A stretch of 64,000 nt of DNA from Corynebacterium deserti GIMN1.010 (GCF_001277995.1 NZ_CP009220.1:1860001-1924000), one strand, 5' to 3'. Numbered from the stretch's first letter, positions 27,769-37,188 are shown. Numbers and translations are program-made. The notes: generated by a model not told the origin, from the letters alone.

Positions 27769-29289
27769 TTACCAGTAGCCGATGATGTTCATCCATAGGC
27801 CACCGACAACCAGCCAGATTGTAATGGAAACCGCCCCTGCGATAGCAGAAGTACGCCACCATTCAACAACGGTGATGTAGTTCATGCCGAACAATGTTGG
27901 CGATGCACCACCCGCATACTGGGTAAGCGAGCCGAACAAATTGGAGGTGTATGCCAGAACCAGGGCTGCCATCAGTGGAGGTGCGCCAATGACGATGGCA
28001 GCTCCCAAGAAGGCCAGGTACATAGCGGAGATGTGTGCCGTTGCCGAAGCGAAGAAGTAGTGGCTAAAGAAGTAAATCAGAACCAGAATGACCAGTGCGA
28101 TGACCCAGTTCATTCCACCCAAGCTGTTGGCAATGACATCAGAGATCCATGCAATGAAGCCGTACTGAGACAGCGCCGTTGCCATCATATACAGCACTGC
28201 GAACCACACCATGGTGTCCCAGGCAGCTTTCTCAGTAATAATGTCTTCCCAGGTCAAAACGTGTGCCAGCACCAAGATGATGACGCCGACGAATGCGGTG
28301 GTGGTAGCAGAGATACCCAGGAGCAGATCACCAACAGTCCACAGCAGCAAAAGGACAACAAAGGTTCCGCTCAGGACCTTTTCGCCGTAGGTCAGCGCAC
28401 CAAGCTCACGCAGCTGGTTCTTGGCCATTTCCTTCACCTCAGGGGTTTCCTTCAGCTCTGGAGGGTAGATCTTGTACACCACCCAAGGAACCACGATCAA
28501 TGCCACAAGACCTGGGACAATCGCGCCCAATGCCCAGTTGGTCCACGTGATGGTGACATCCATCTGCAACGCAAGCGAGGCGATCAGTGGGTTGCCGGCC
28601 ATCGCGGTAAGAAACATTGCACAGGTAATGGCGTTGACTTGGCCAACATTCAGTGCCAAAAAGGCACCCGCCCTGCGGCGTGTTGGGCCTGGTGTGGAGT
28701 CATAGGTCAGTGCCACAGACTTCATGATCGGTGCCATGATGCCGCCGCCGCGGGCAGTAGCCGAAGGGATAGCTGGAGCCAGCACCAAGTCAGCCAGCGC
28801 AAGACCGTAGGTAACGCCCAGCATCTTGCCACCCACCTTGGACACGAAAAACAACGCTATTCGACGCCCCAATCCGGTCTTAATGAAACCGCGGGAGATC
28901 AAGAACGCCATCACAATAAGCCAAATGGTGTTGTTGCTGAAGCCGACGAGGGCGTACACCCCGCCGGGATTATCGGAGGATGCCGACAGCGGAACAAGTC
29001 CCGTAAGCACGCCGATGATCATGCCGATAATTGTGACTGCACCCATCGGCAACGGCTTCATGATGATGGCAACGATGGTGGCGATGAACAGACCGAACAT
29101 CCGCCATGCCTGATCAGTAAGAGCTTCAGGGTGGGGAGCAAACCACATGGCTGCGAAAATCAGCAGCGGGATGCCCAACTTGATGAGAAGGTTGCTCCAG
29201 TGGGACTTCTCAGGTGCGTGCACACCTTCGAAGTGGGTCTTTTGCGAGGTTTCTGGGGTTGGTGGGGGGTTCTTGATCGGCGTACTCAT
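27769..29289 (-). CDS. DASS-family dicarboxylate/anion transporter
   Basis: A 506-residue membrane protein with about 12 hydrophobic segments and a polar N-terminus of 30 residues. It belongs to the divalent anion/Na+ symporter family, of the CitT or plastid oxoglutarate/malate translocator type: features include LAPAIPSATARGGGIMAPI, the paired GNPLIASLA loop, and SLTQYAGGASPTLFG. It probably imports or exchanges a di- or tricarboxylate. It lies 48 bp after the lyase, so the two probably act on one compound. AGGAG precedes the ATG. Confidence 0.88.
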   Translation of the reverse strand: MSTPIKNPPPTPETSQKTHFEGVHAPEKSHWSNLLIKLGIPLLIFAAMWFAPHPEALTDQAWRMFGLFIATIVAIIMKPLPMGAVTIIGMIIGVLTGLVPLSASSDNPGGVYALVGFSNNTIWLIVMAFLISRGFIKTGLGRRIALFFVSKVGGKMLGVTYGLALADLVLAPAIPSATARGGGIMAPIMKSVALTYDSTPGPTRRRAGAFLALNVGQVNAITCAMFLTAMAGNPLIASLALQMDVTITWTNWALGAIVPGLVALIVVPWVVYKIYPPELKETPEVKEMAKNQLRELGALTYGEKVLSGTFVVLLLLWTVGDLLLGISATTTAFVGVIILVLAHVLTWEDIITEKAAWDTMVWFAVLYMMATALSQYGFIAWISDVIANSLGGMNWVIALVILVLIYFFSHYFFASATAHISAMYLAFLGAAIVIGAPPLMAALVLAYTSNLFGSLTQYAGGASPTLFGMNYITVVEWWRTSAIAGAVSITIWLVVGGLWMNIIGYW

Positions 29290-29336
29290 GGTGCGCGAAC
29301 TCCTGAACTTGGTGGATCGATAGAAGTGGATGGGGG

Positions 29337-30692
29337 TTAGAGCTGGGAGTTCCAGGATGCGACTGCGGTGTCGACCATGGATTGTGCTTCACCGACGTAG
29401 TCTGCAGGTTCGACAAACTTCTCAGGAAGCAGATCGGCGACACCGTGTTCAGCGGCGATCTTTGGCAGCTCTTCGGTCAGTGTGGTCTGTTCTTCACGCG
29501 CCTTAGTGGCTGCTTCATAAACCAAGTCGTGAGCTTTTTCACGACCCATAGCAGGGGCAAGCTGAATCATTTGAGCTTCAGCCATGATGAGACCGCCATC
29601 GAACTTGAGGTTGTCTTCCATGCGCTTGGTATCCACGCGCATGCCTTCAGCAACCACGATGGCCTCATCCAATGCCGCGCCGGCAAGGTTTCCAAGAGTT
29701 GGGACGATCAGCCATTCACCCTGCCACTCGCCTGCTGCACGCTCGTGGCCTGCTTCTTGCAGTCTGGGAAGTGCAGAGGTCAGTGCGCCTGCGACGACCG
29801 ATATACCAATCATGAGCTCGGAAGAAATCGGGTTGACCTTCTGAGGCATGGTCGAGGAAGCGCCGCGGTGAGAATTGTAGGGCTCGAAGACTTCGCCGAT
29901 TTCCGTGCGAGACAGATCAACGATGTTGCGGCCAAACTTTGCCACGGAACCGCTGATGCTTGAGCAGACCCATCCAAAGTCACCGAGGACATCGCGTTCC
30001 ACGTGCCAGGACACTACTGGGTCTTGCAGGCCTAAGATTTCTGCCATGTCAGCGCGGACTGCGGGTGCGGTTTCTCCTTGTGCTGCGTTGTTGCCGCCTG
30101 CGCCGAACAGTGAGATCACCGAGACGCGTTCCAGTGCTTGGGCTAGGCGCTCTCGCTGCCTGCGGATTTGCTCCAGGTAGGTGGCAAGCGTTGCGCCGAA
30201 CGTGGTGGGGATGGCCTGCTGTGCGTGGGTACGACCTGGCATGACGGCATCTTTGTATTCTTCTGCACGCTTAGCCAATGCGGTTCCCAGGCGAACAAGT
30301 TGCTCATCCAATGCTTTGAGGGAAGCGGTCATCTGCAGGACAAGGCCGGTATCCATGATGTCTTGAGTGGTGGCGCCGTAGTGGACACGACCATTGGGGC
30401 CCTCAGGAAGTTGAGCAGAAATCTGGCGAACCAGGCCCAAAATTGGATAGCCGACGTTTTTGGCATCCTCCCACAGCTTTTCCCGGTCGATGTTGTCTAG
30501 GCTTGCGACCTCATTGATGTGTTTGGCATCGTCCTCGGTGATGACGCCGTGCTTGGCTTGTGCGGTTGCCAGTGCTCGTTCGGCTGCGAGCCAGCTTTCG
30601 ATGGTGGAATCCGAGGAGAAGATCTCCAGCTGGGTGTCGTTTCCTGCGTATTGCCACAGTTGGGAAAATGGGGCCTTGTCCGTTGGGTACAT
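29337..30692 (-). CDS. Fumarase/aspartase-superfamily lyase
   Basis: A 451-residue, all-helical lyase that cleaves a C-N or C-C bond to release a dicarboxylate, usually fumarate. The superfamily loop GASSTMPQKVNPISSE carries the catalytic Ser. RVHYGATTQDIMDTG and GRTHAQQAIPTTFG are the other two conserved regions. It resembles 3-carboxymuconate cycloisomerase (PcaB) and adenylosuccinate lyase, but the gene context is neither protocatechuate nor purine. AAGGAG precedes the ATG. Being first in an operon with a DASS transporter, it likely degrades an imported carboxylate. Confidence 0.85.
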   Translation of the reverse strand: MYPTDKAPFSQLWQYAGNDTQLEIFSSDSTIESWLAAERALATAQAKHGVITEDDAKHINEVASLDNIDREKLWEDAKNVGYPILGLVRQISAQLPEGPNGRVHYGATTQDIMDTGLVLQMTASLKALDEQLVRLGTALAKRAEEYKDAVMPGRTHAQQAIPTTFGATLATYLEQIRRQRERLAQALERVSVISLFGAGGNNAAQGETAPAVRADMAEILGLQDPVVSWHVERDVLGDFGWVCSSISGSVAKFGRNIVDLSRTEIGEVFEPYNSHRGASSTMPQKVNPISSELMIGISVVAGALTSALPRLQEAGHERAAGEWQGEWLIVPTLGNLAGAALDEAIVVAEGMRVDTKRMEDNLKFDGGLIMAEAQMIQLAPAMGREKAHDLVYEAATKAREEQTTLTEELPKIAAEHGVADLLPEKFVEPADYVGEAQSMVDTAVASWNSQL

Positions 30693-30744
30693 TGTGTACT
30701 CTCCTTAGCGCTTGGCGCGATGTGGATTCGATCCCCAGCCTGTA

Positions 30745-30758
30745 TGGAATCGGTTCCA
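30745..30758. promoter_or_regulatory. Candidate LacI-type operator upstream of the lyase gene
   Basis: TGGAATCGGTTCCA is an imperfect 14-bp palindrome (one mismatched pair) 53 bp before the lyase ATG. It has the shape of LacI-family operators and may let the linked regulator control the operon. Confidence 0.45.
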
Positions 30759-30809
30759 CCGTTCATGTGAAATCGTATCCACAAATCCCGCTACTACGCC
30801 ACTCAAAAT

Positions 30810-30841
30810 GCCCGATTGTCTGTAAAGTCACACAATCGGGC
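30810..30841 (-). terminator. Terminator after the 125-residue hypothetical gene
   Basis: GCCCGATTGT and ACAATCGGGC form a perfect 10-bp stem with a 12-nt loop. On the minus strand it is followed by ATTTTGAG. It separates the small gene from the lyase operon. Confidence 0.75.
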
Positions 30842-30880
30842 GTTTGTTTTGAGGATTTTGCAAAAACCTCAGCTAGGTGA

Positions 30881-31258
30881 TTAGTTTCCGTGCTGCCATG
30901 CACAGGAGGCATTAACTCCTGGCTCGGTTTCTCCTTCATTAGAGGTGCCATACCAATAGATTCCCTGAGGCAAGGTAGACACCACGGCCTTGGTTAGTGC
31001 TTTCAACTCCAGGTCTGAGGTGCCGTTAACCACGACACGATGAAGCACCTCGACGATGGGTGGATGTCCTTCCATCTGGGAAAACTGCGTGACCAGCATA
31101 TTGTCGGGTTCACAGGTGAGGTCAACGATCTGCGAGTGGATCTCGGACGCCTCAAACCCCGCATCGTGCAATGCGGTGGGAAGCGTTTCTATCACCCGAT
31201 CCCATTCGCTAGGCACGATCAAAATGTTGAGATCAGTAGATACAGTTCGAGTTGTCAT
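30881..31258 (-). CDS. Hypothetical protein
   Basis: A 125-residue soluble protein that I do not recognise. It begins MTTRTVSTDLNILIVPSEWD and ends SCAWQHGN, with no signal peptide or membrane helix. Start choice is uncertain. The ATG at 31258 gives the listed gene. A GTG at 31273 begins right after the stop of the upstream membrane-protein gene, and GGTGG lies between the two. The close spacing suggests one transcript with the VTT-like gene. Confidence 0.6.
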   Translation of the reverse strand: MTTRTVSTDLNILIVPSEWDRVIETLPTALHDAGFEASEIHSQIVDLTCEPDNMLVTQFSQMEGHPPIVEVLHRVVVNGTSDLELKALTKAVVSTLPQGIYWYGTSNEGETEPGVNASCAWQHGN

Positions 31259-31273
31259 ATGTAGTTCAACCAC

Positions 31274-31957
31274 CTACTTGGCAAATTGCTTCCGGGCGCG
31301 GAAGAACATCAAGGCCAGCAGACCGAGAGTGATCCACAACAAGTAGCGGTTGATAACATTAACGATGTCCAAGACTTGCTCGCCGAAGGTGTACCCTAAC
31401 CACACAAATAAGCCGTTTACAGCCAAAACACTAAGCGCATTGATGGCCATGACCACCCAGAAACGGATCTTAATCAAACCGGCAACCGCGTTAAGAATGG
31501 TGCCAGGAACAGGTCCAGGCAAATATCCGAACGGAATCAAACCCACAACCCAGGCGTAGAGCTTGGTGGATTCGGAATCAACCGCCTTTTTAAAGATTTT
31601 GTGGGCCCTGGGCATGTATTGCAATGACATGTCGATAAACTCCATGCCCCAACGCTTGCCCATGAGCCAATACACGGGCATGAATTTCAGCGCGCCCACC
31701 AGCGTGCACAGCCAATAGACCCACCACACACCATTGCCCACGGAGGCATTCGCGCCACCCACGACAGCGGAGGTGTAGCCGCCGACGATGAATGTATAAG
31801 GCAATGGTTGGGTGAGCAACCAGGCACGAAGAGGAATCATGCAGAGCGAATAAATGCCCATGGCAATCAGCATTACAAATAAGACGATGTCTACTTTGTC
31901 CGGGTTGGAAAGAAACTTGGGAAGGTCAGGTTCTTGCTGCTTTGTTGGTTCAGTCAT
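31274..31957 (-). CDS. VTT/DedA-like integral membrane protein
   Basis: A 227-residue protein with about five hydrophobic segments. The stretch VYWLMGKRWGMEFIDMSL and the re-entrant-like GLIPFGYLPGPVPGTILN, with prolines and glycines, resemble the VTT (DedA) fold involved in lipid flipping in other bacteria. The assignment is moderate. The ATG at 31957 has AAGGGAC upstream. An earlier in-frame start would overlap trmD and lacks support. It follows trmD by 13 bp. Confidence 0.6.
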   Translation of the reverse strand: MTEPTKQQEPDLPKFLSNPDKVDIVLFVMLIAMGIYSLCMIPLRAWLLTQPLPYTFIVGGYTSAVVGGANASVGNGVWWVYWLCTLVGALKFMPVYWLMGKRWGMEFIDMSLQYMPRAHKIFKKAVDSESTKLYAWVVGLIPFGYLPGPVPGTILNAVAGLIKIRFWVVMAINALSVLAVNGLFVWLGYTFGEQVLDIVNVINRYLLWITLGLLALMFFRARKQFAK

Positions 31958-31970
31958 ACGATTTTGTCCC

Positions 31971-32870
31971 TTAATCCAAGCCCAGTACTCGGCGATCGGC
32001 GGCGTCAAGGCGGGCGACGTCGATAAGCTCAGGCCTTATGGCCTGCGTGCGTAACAACGCCTGATCACGTCGCCACCGGTCAACCTTGGCGTGATTTCCC
32101 GACAATAGCACCTCGGGCACGTCAAGGCCGCGCCACGTGCGAGGTTTGGTGTAGGACGGGCCTTCAAGCAGTCCGTCAGAGAAGCTATCTTCCTCGTGGC
32201 TGCGCCGATTGCCCAACACACCCGGGATCAGCCGCACGACAGCCTCCGCAATAACCAGCACCGCGACTTCCCCACCGATGAGCACATAATCACCGATGGA
32301 TACTTCGCGCACGCGATAGCGATTCTTCGCGTCATCAATGACACGCTGGTCAATCCCCTCATAGCGCCCACACGCAAACACAATGTGGCGCTCATTTGAC
32401 CACGCCCGCGCATCCGCTTGGGTAAACGGCTTACCGGCCGGCGTGGGCACAAGCAGGAGCGGCAAGTCAGCGTCCGCTTCGCGTTCGGCGTAAAAACGCT
32501 TGTCGACGCCTTCTAGCTCATCATGTCGCGCATTATTCAAGTGCGGCGCCGCTGATTCAAGCTCCGCCCCCACAACATGCCCTGCTGCGACATCATCCAA
32601 CGCTGGACCCCAGACCTCTGGCTTCATGACCATGCCCGGCCCTCCACCATACGGAGTATCGTCGACAGCCTTATGTCCGCCGGTAGCCCAATTCCGAAGA
32701 TCATGGACACCCACTTCCAAGATGCCGTCTTCAATAGCTTTGCCCAACAATGCATGGCGAAGCGGATCTAAGTACTCAGGAAAGATGGTGAGTACGTCCA
32801 AGCGGAGGTGGTGGGAATCGAGATGTTCGGAGCTAGTCACGGACTCAAATCTACCAAGTGCCCGCGACAC
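31971..32870 (-). CDS. trmD: tRNA (guanine-37-N1)-methyltransferase
   Basis: Methylates G37 next to the anticodon using SAM. The SPOUT-fold protein carries the knot motif ACGRYEGIDQRV and SIGDYVLIGGEVAVLVIAEA. The catalytic domain begins LRLDVLTIFPEYLDPL. The listed GTG start gives 299 residues. A GTG at 32840 would give 289, and neither has a good ribosome-binding site. It follows rimM by 18 bp, in the conserved rpsP-rimM-trmD order. Confidence 0.93.
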   Translation of the reverse strand: MSRALGRFESVTSSEHLDSHHLRLDVLTIFPEYLDPLRHALLGKAIEDGILEVGVHDLRNWATGGHKAVDDTPYGGGPGMVMKPEVWGPALDDVAAGHVVGAELESAAPHLNNARHDELEGVDKRFYAEREADADLPLLLVPTPAGKPFTQADARAWSNERHIVFACGRYEGIDQRVIDDAKNRYRVREVSIGDYVLIGGEVAVLVIAEAVVRLIPGVLGNRRSHEEDSFSDGLLEGPSYTKPRTWRGLDVPEVLLSGNHAKVDRWRRDQALLRTQAIRPELIDVARLDAADRRVLGLD

Positions 32871-32888
32871 GAAAGAATCGCTGCGATT

Positions 32889-33404
32889 CTACAGGTCCAA
32901 CAATCCATCAGGAGGTGTGATTGTTGCCGTCCCCTCGTCCAGATCAACGTCAGGGACAATGGCGTGAACAAACGGGATGAGAGCTTCTTTTCCGCTGGTC
33001 AGCTTGACTTCCAGAATTTCACCAGCGGGACCGTGCATCACTCCTGTGACTTCGCCGATGTCTTCACCATTGTGGATGATGCGCAGGCCCTCCAACTCAT
33101 GGTCGTAGAAACCGTCATCGTCATCTTCCACTTCCAGAGGTGGCGCAAAGAAGCGAGTGCCACGCAAAGAATCCGCCACATTCCGGTCAGGGACTTCCTT
33201 GAACTTGATCAACAACCGGCCTTGATGCGCGCGTGCTGCATCGATGGTCAAGGAGTGGTCTTTGCCTGCTTGTTTTCCATTTAGAACTTCGCCCTTGGCA
33301 AAGCGGATCTCGGGTTCATCCGTAGTGATCTCCACCACCACTTCTCCCCTAATACCGTGTGATTTAACGACCTTGCCGATCTGCAATTCCTGCTGTGCGC
33401 TCAT
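32889..33404 (-). CDS. rimM: 16S rRNA processing protein RimM
   Basis: A 171-residue 30S maturation factor that binds S19. The N-terminal RimM domain (LQIGKVVKSHGIRGEVVVE) is followed by an acidic linker (EVEDDDDGFYDHELEGL) and a PRC-barrel domain ending in AIVPDVDLDEGTATI. It starts at an ATG and reads away from the cupin gene. About 110 bp separate the two starts, with a likely promoter. Confidence 0.93.
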   Translation of the reverse strand: MSAQQELQIGKVVKSHGIRGEVVVEITTDEPEIRFAKGEVLNGKQAGKDHSLTIDAARAHQGRLLIKFKEVPDRNVADSLRGTRFFAPPLEVEDDDDGFYDHELEGLRIIHNGEDIGEVTGVMHGPAGEILEVKLTSGKEALIPFVHAIVPDVDLDEGTATITPPDGLLDL

Positions 33405-33513
33405 AGAAGAAAATTCTAGGCCACGGCCAACGGAAGTTTTAAACCCCGTTTTCCCGTTTTAATTATAGTGGGCAATGGATGGTGAATTACCTTCAACTCG
33501 AAAGGCTTCTCCC

Positions 33514-33849
33514 ATGGATTTCCTCCACCTCCTCGACTTGGCCCCCGCCCCACACCCCACCAAAAATCGCCCCTCAGTTAAGCGGCTTCTTAACGCCGAT
33601 GGTGCCAATCTCATCGCTTTTACATTCAGCCCTGGCCAATCACTCCCCGATCACCGCTCAGCGCATCCGGTCACTTTGCAGGCACTTACTGGAGAACTAA
33701 CAGTTAGTGTCGATGGTTCAACGCACACACTCACGCCGGGCACAATTATCCACATCAATGCTCAACACACCCACCGCGTGGATTCTGTCCTTGAATCTGG
33801 TGATGCGGTTTTGCTGCTGTCGATGTTAACAGGGGAAAAGGTGAGCTAG
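33514..33849 (+). CDS. Small cupin-domain protein
   Basis: A 111-residue single-domain cupin. The metal-site motif is partly kept: SPGQSLPDHRSAHPVTLQAL, then PGTIIHINAQHTHRVDS. Histidines are present in both halves. I start at the ATG at 33514 (MDFLHLLDL) because GAAAGG lies upstream, though the frame opens earlier at 33475. It is inserted between rimM and rpsP on the opposite strand. A TATAGT hexamer near 33465 may be its -10 region. Substrate unknown. Confidence 0.75.
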   Translation: MDFLHLLDLAPAPHPTKNRPSVKRLLNADGANLIAFTFSPGQSLPDHRSAHPVTLQALTGELTVSVDGSTHTLTPGTIIHINAQHTHRVDSVLESGDAVLLLSMLTGEKVS

Positions 33850-33901
33850 TCTTGCCGGTTTTATGTTCACTCAGGCCCGATTCCGGGACTGATTTGTGCA
33901 T

Positions 33902-33943
33902 GAAAAAACCGCCTGCCTCCACACAAAGCGCGGAACAGGCGGT
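33902..33943 (-). terminator. rpsP terminator
   Basis: ACCGCCTG and CAGGCGGT arms surround a 20-nt loop. On the minus strand, TTTTTTCA follows. It lies right after rpsP. Confidence 0.85.
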
Positions 33944-33957
33944 CAAAGAAGGGCTAT

Positions 33958-34458
33958 TTATGCCTCTTCGGAAGCGTCCTCTCCAGGAGCTTCTTCGGAC
34001 TCAGCCTCAGCAGCGGCAGCCTTTTCTGCAGCAGCCTTCTCAGCTGCCTCCTTGGCTTCCTTCTCGTCGCGAGCCTTCTTCTTCTTCTCGGTGATTGCTT
34101 CAGCGGTTGGGCCGTTGTTAGCCTCTGCCAGAGCCTGGTTGAACAGCTCAAGCTTAGATGGCTTAGGCTCTGCAACCTTGAGGGTGCCCTCTGCACCCTC
34201 GATGCCCTTGAACTTCTGCCAGTCGCCGGTCACCTTGAGCAGTGCAGCAACAGCGTCGGTTGGCTGAGCGCCAACAGACAGCCAGTGCTGAGCGCGCTCA
34301 GAGTTGATCTTGATGACAGAAGGCTCAGCCTTTGGCTCGTAGATACCGATGTTCTCGATAACCTTGCCGTCGCGCTTGGTGCGTGCATCAGCGATGACAA
34401 CGCGGTAGTGCGGGGTACGGATCTTGCCGAGGCGCTGGAGCTTAATCTTTACAGCCAT
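33958..34458 (-). CDS. rpsP: 30S ribosomal protein S16, with long tail
   Basis: A small-subunit ribosomal protein. The S16 core is residues 1-85 ([20 protein letters not shown] and [12 protein letters not shown]). At 166 residues it is about twice the usual length. The extra C-terminal part is rich in Ala, Glu and Lys ([20 protein letters not shown]) and probably a charged helix, as in other actinobacteria. The ATG at 34458 is chosen because GAGGAAA lies upstream and the core starts there. Confidence 0.95.
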   Translation of the reverse strand: MAVKIKLQRLGKIRTPHYRVVIADARTKRDGKVIENIGIYEPKAEPSVIKINSERAQHWLSVGAQPTDAVAALLKVTGDWQKFKGIEGAEGTLKVAEPKPSKLELFNQALAEANNGPTAEAITEKKKKARDEKEAKEAAEKAAAEKAAAAEAESEEAPGEDASEEA

Positions 34459-34743
34459 GTGAAATTTCCTCACTAGGTCACTGGGCAGTACGGACACTCA
34501 CCCTGTGCTGGTGAGCCGGTTCAACCCTTCTTGTTTAACCTGCGCGTGACTCCTCCGGACGACCGTGGTCGTTGGCGGCAATACGCAGGAAAGTCTTTAG
34601 TGTTGTCACACCCATTCGAGTGCAGACAACCTGAATTATCTTAGCCAACGAGGTGCAAAAAGAGAAATTATCCGCTGAACATGTCGCCGTAAAACGTTTG
34701 CTGAAGTATCCCAATCCGCGAAAGAGGAGTAGATTTAAACATT

Positions 34744-35220
34744 GTGCTTCCGATTGCATCCGGCAATAACGACCGGAATTTGATCAACTACGTCGACGGT
34801 GGTCGATTCGATGAAATCATGCTCACCGGAGATCTCACCGGTTTGAATAGTTTTCTCACCAACGCCGGCCCCAATGCTCGAGATGACGATGACCGAACTG
34901 TCCTCATGCGCGCTGCCGAAGCGGGAAACCTTATGGTCGTTGCTCGGTTGTTAGACCTTGGCGCCAACCCAACGATCACCACTGATGATGGACTAACGGC
35001 TCTTCACATCGCTGCGATGAAAGGCGATGACGGAATCGTTGAATGCCTCATCGAATCCGGCGCAGCGCTTGACGCCACAGATAACCGGGGTCGCACTCCC
35101 CTGTGGTACGCGGCTGCACACAATCTTCCGGATTCCTCCGTTGTCGATGTGCTTCTTCGGGCGGGTGCAAATATTCGGGTTCGCGACATCAACGGCGTAA
35201 GCCCTGATGATTTGATGTAG
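34744..35220 (+). CDS. Ankyrin-repeat protein
   Basis: A 158-residue protein made of about four ankyrin repeats. Examples are DRTVLMRAAEAGNLMVVARL, DGLTALHIAAMKGDDGIVEC and RGRTPLWYAAAHNLPD. Ankyrin repeats bind proteins, so this is probably an adaptor or inhibitor. The partner is not visible nearby. The start is GTG, with AGGAG about 14 nt before, which is far. It is a single gene beside transporter remnants. Confidence 0.8.
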   Translation: MLPIASGNNDRNLINYVDGGRFDEIMLTGDLTGLNSFLTNAGPNARDDDDRTVLMRAAEAGNLMVVARLLDLGANPTITTDDGLTALHIAAMKGDDGIVECLIESGAALDATDNRGRTPLWYAAAHNLPDSSVVDVLLRAGANIRVRDINGVSPDDLM

Positions 35221-35238
35221 TTCGGTGTTCCCGAAAAG

Positions 35239-36004
35239 CTATCGGACAACGCTTTTCAACCCGGTACTCGCGGCAAATCGCAAAACAATGCCCCACGCTG
35301 CGAGGATATGTGGTGCCACCAATGGAGAGTACTCAAATCGAAATGCTTCCAATGTAATGCCGTAGCCCAACTGCATGTCATGCAAAATGCCCCCCAGGCA
35401 ACCCAATAACCTCAAGCGCCGGTTCGGCCATGAATCCACGGACAAGCATGGCAGCAGGAGTAAACGGCAAAACGTTCATGATGTCAACCACGATCTGAGG
35501 AAGTGACATCGGCAGGATATATGCACCTGTCATGAACCCAACCAAGGTACCCACCACTGATGAGAGCGCCGACATTCCGCCTGGAGATTACGCCATCGAA
35601 ATGAGGAAAACTCCCAGTGCAGAAAAATATAGTCAGCAGGATGAGCACCGCAATGAGCTGAAGATATCCCAAAACGTAGCGACATGGTGTCCAAGGATCG
35701 CCAACCCAATATCACCCACCGCTACTTCGAGCTTAGGACACCGTGAGCTGAGTCCCCGTAATTGGAGCGACTAGGAAATCTTCCATTCTTCCCTGAGTTC
35801 GACCCTCCACTACCACGCTCAGTGCCGCGTGGGGGAACAGTAATCGCAGAGGTGACGAAGATTCCCATAAACACCGAGTTAAAGACTTTTCTTTAGCCTG
35901 CGATGGAACTTGGGAGGCAAGGCTTCGATCTGCAGCTTTCCCAAGAAGCGGACATACAGCCCCAACAGGATAAGTGCCTCCAGGACTGAGAAGAACACCG
36001 CCAT
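35239..36004 (-). pseudogene. Wrecked ABC-2 type permease gene
   Basis: Pieces of one permease can be joined across frames. In order they are MAVFFSVLEALILLGLYVRF, VFMGIFVTSAITV, a TQGRMEDFLVAPITG-like loop, YLQLIAVLILLTIFF, TLVGFMTGAYILPMSLPQIV, VLPFTPAAMLVRGFMAEPA, and EAFRFEYSPLVAPHILAAWG before a TAG near 35239. At least four frameshifts or stops interrupt it. It pairs with the ATPase remnant upstream. No protein can be made. Confidence 0.85.
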
Positions 36005-36035
36005 ATGATCGCCATATGATCTCGGAAGAAGCATG

Positions 36036-36780
36036 TCAAATGCCTCCGGGTGAGCACGACAATAATGAGTTTTTTCGTTCCCGGGAACCGAGATTTGTGG
36101 TTACTACCAGGAATACGTCATCCATTGATCTGTGTCGGATTTCAAGGTCGAGGATATTATCCAGACCTACTGCGATGCTGACTACCTCGAGGCCGACACT
36201 GACGTTGAGGTGAACACGGTCGGCGTGTGGGTGACGCGTAGTTCCATGGGGGTTCCGCTGGCAACTTCCACACTACGATCGATGATGAGAACTGAATCGG
36301 CGAGCTCGGTCTCCTCCATTTAATGCGTGGTCAAGAAGACAATGCACCCATCTTTGGTCCGCAACGTATTGATGGCTTCCCACACTTTGCGTCGCGACCT
36401 GGGGTCAAGTCCAGCAGTGTGTTCGTCAAGGACCAAAATTTCTGGATTATACAGCAGCGCGCGGATTTCCAGGTTTTCCTTGGCAGTTAGAAGAGGATCG
36501 AAGAACGATTGTTGGAATACCACTCCGATGTGTTCGGGTTGAACCTCTCCGCCCTGAACGGAGATGTCTCCTGAAGTGCGATCACTAACCCCAATGAGAG
36601 ATGAAATGGTGGTGGTTTTTCCTACGCCGTTCCCCCCAAGAATGCGAAGATTTCTCCCTGCTGGACGTTGAAACTCAATGCGTCAACCGCGACGGTGTCG
36701 CCGAATTGTTTCACCAGATTGCGGACCTGCAGTACGGCTGGCCTATCCCTAGTAGTAGCAAGGATACGGTTCGTGTGCAT
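36036..36780 (-). pseudogene. Wrecked ABC transporter ATPase gene
   Basis: Starting at an ATG at 36780, the fragment reads AVLQVRNLVKQFGDTVAVDA, then a Walker A broken by a frameshift (VGKTTT). After that come VVFQQSFFDPLLTAKENLEI, a deletion of the signature region, and Walker B LVLDEHTAGLDPRSRRK. TAA stands where the family has Tyr after TTH (36320), and later frame changes run to STOP near 36036. The piece SMDDVFLVVTTN is the usual C-terminal end. Confidence 0.88.
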
Positions 36781-37188
36781 CCTGATGGATGTGACTCAAG
36801 AATTGCGCGCCACCTTGAATCCACCGGCATAGGCCATTTGGGGGACGCGACCCTAGCAGGCCATGTAACTGGCTGGATTGATCAAACGTATATTTGTATC
36901 AGCCAGGTCCCGAAAGTCCCTGAGATCGCATTCTATTGAGTCACTTTTTCGCGCACCTTAAGGAAAAATAAACGAGGTATCGAATGTGAAGTAAAATCCA
37001 CCACAATTTATGTTTTTAGAACATATGTGCGGTGTGGAAATCAAGTCGCAGACTCGGAAGGCTGCACGTAGACACCACACGACACCCCATATAAGGGTAG
37101 ATGTGGTGCTATTTTGGAATTTCCTGGCTGCCATACGAATTGCACCAGCCGTCGCTCGCCAAAATTCACCCACTCCTTACCTGGTTAG
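36781..37188. other. Gene-free region after transporter remnants
   Basis: About 400 bp without an intact gene. Between 36790 and 36940 the minus strand has short protein-like pieces (MECDLRDFRDLADTN, QMAYAGGFKVARNS) separated by a stop, perhaps remnants of a further gene of the same lost transporter locus. The rest shows nothing recognisable. Confidence 0.3.

Noticed and set aside
28033..29340. A 435-codon open frame on the plus strand
   Set aside because: It lies wholly antisense to the DASS transporter. Its translation is rich in His, Gln, Asp and Cys with no domain. It is a by-product of the codon usage of the real gene.
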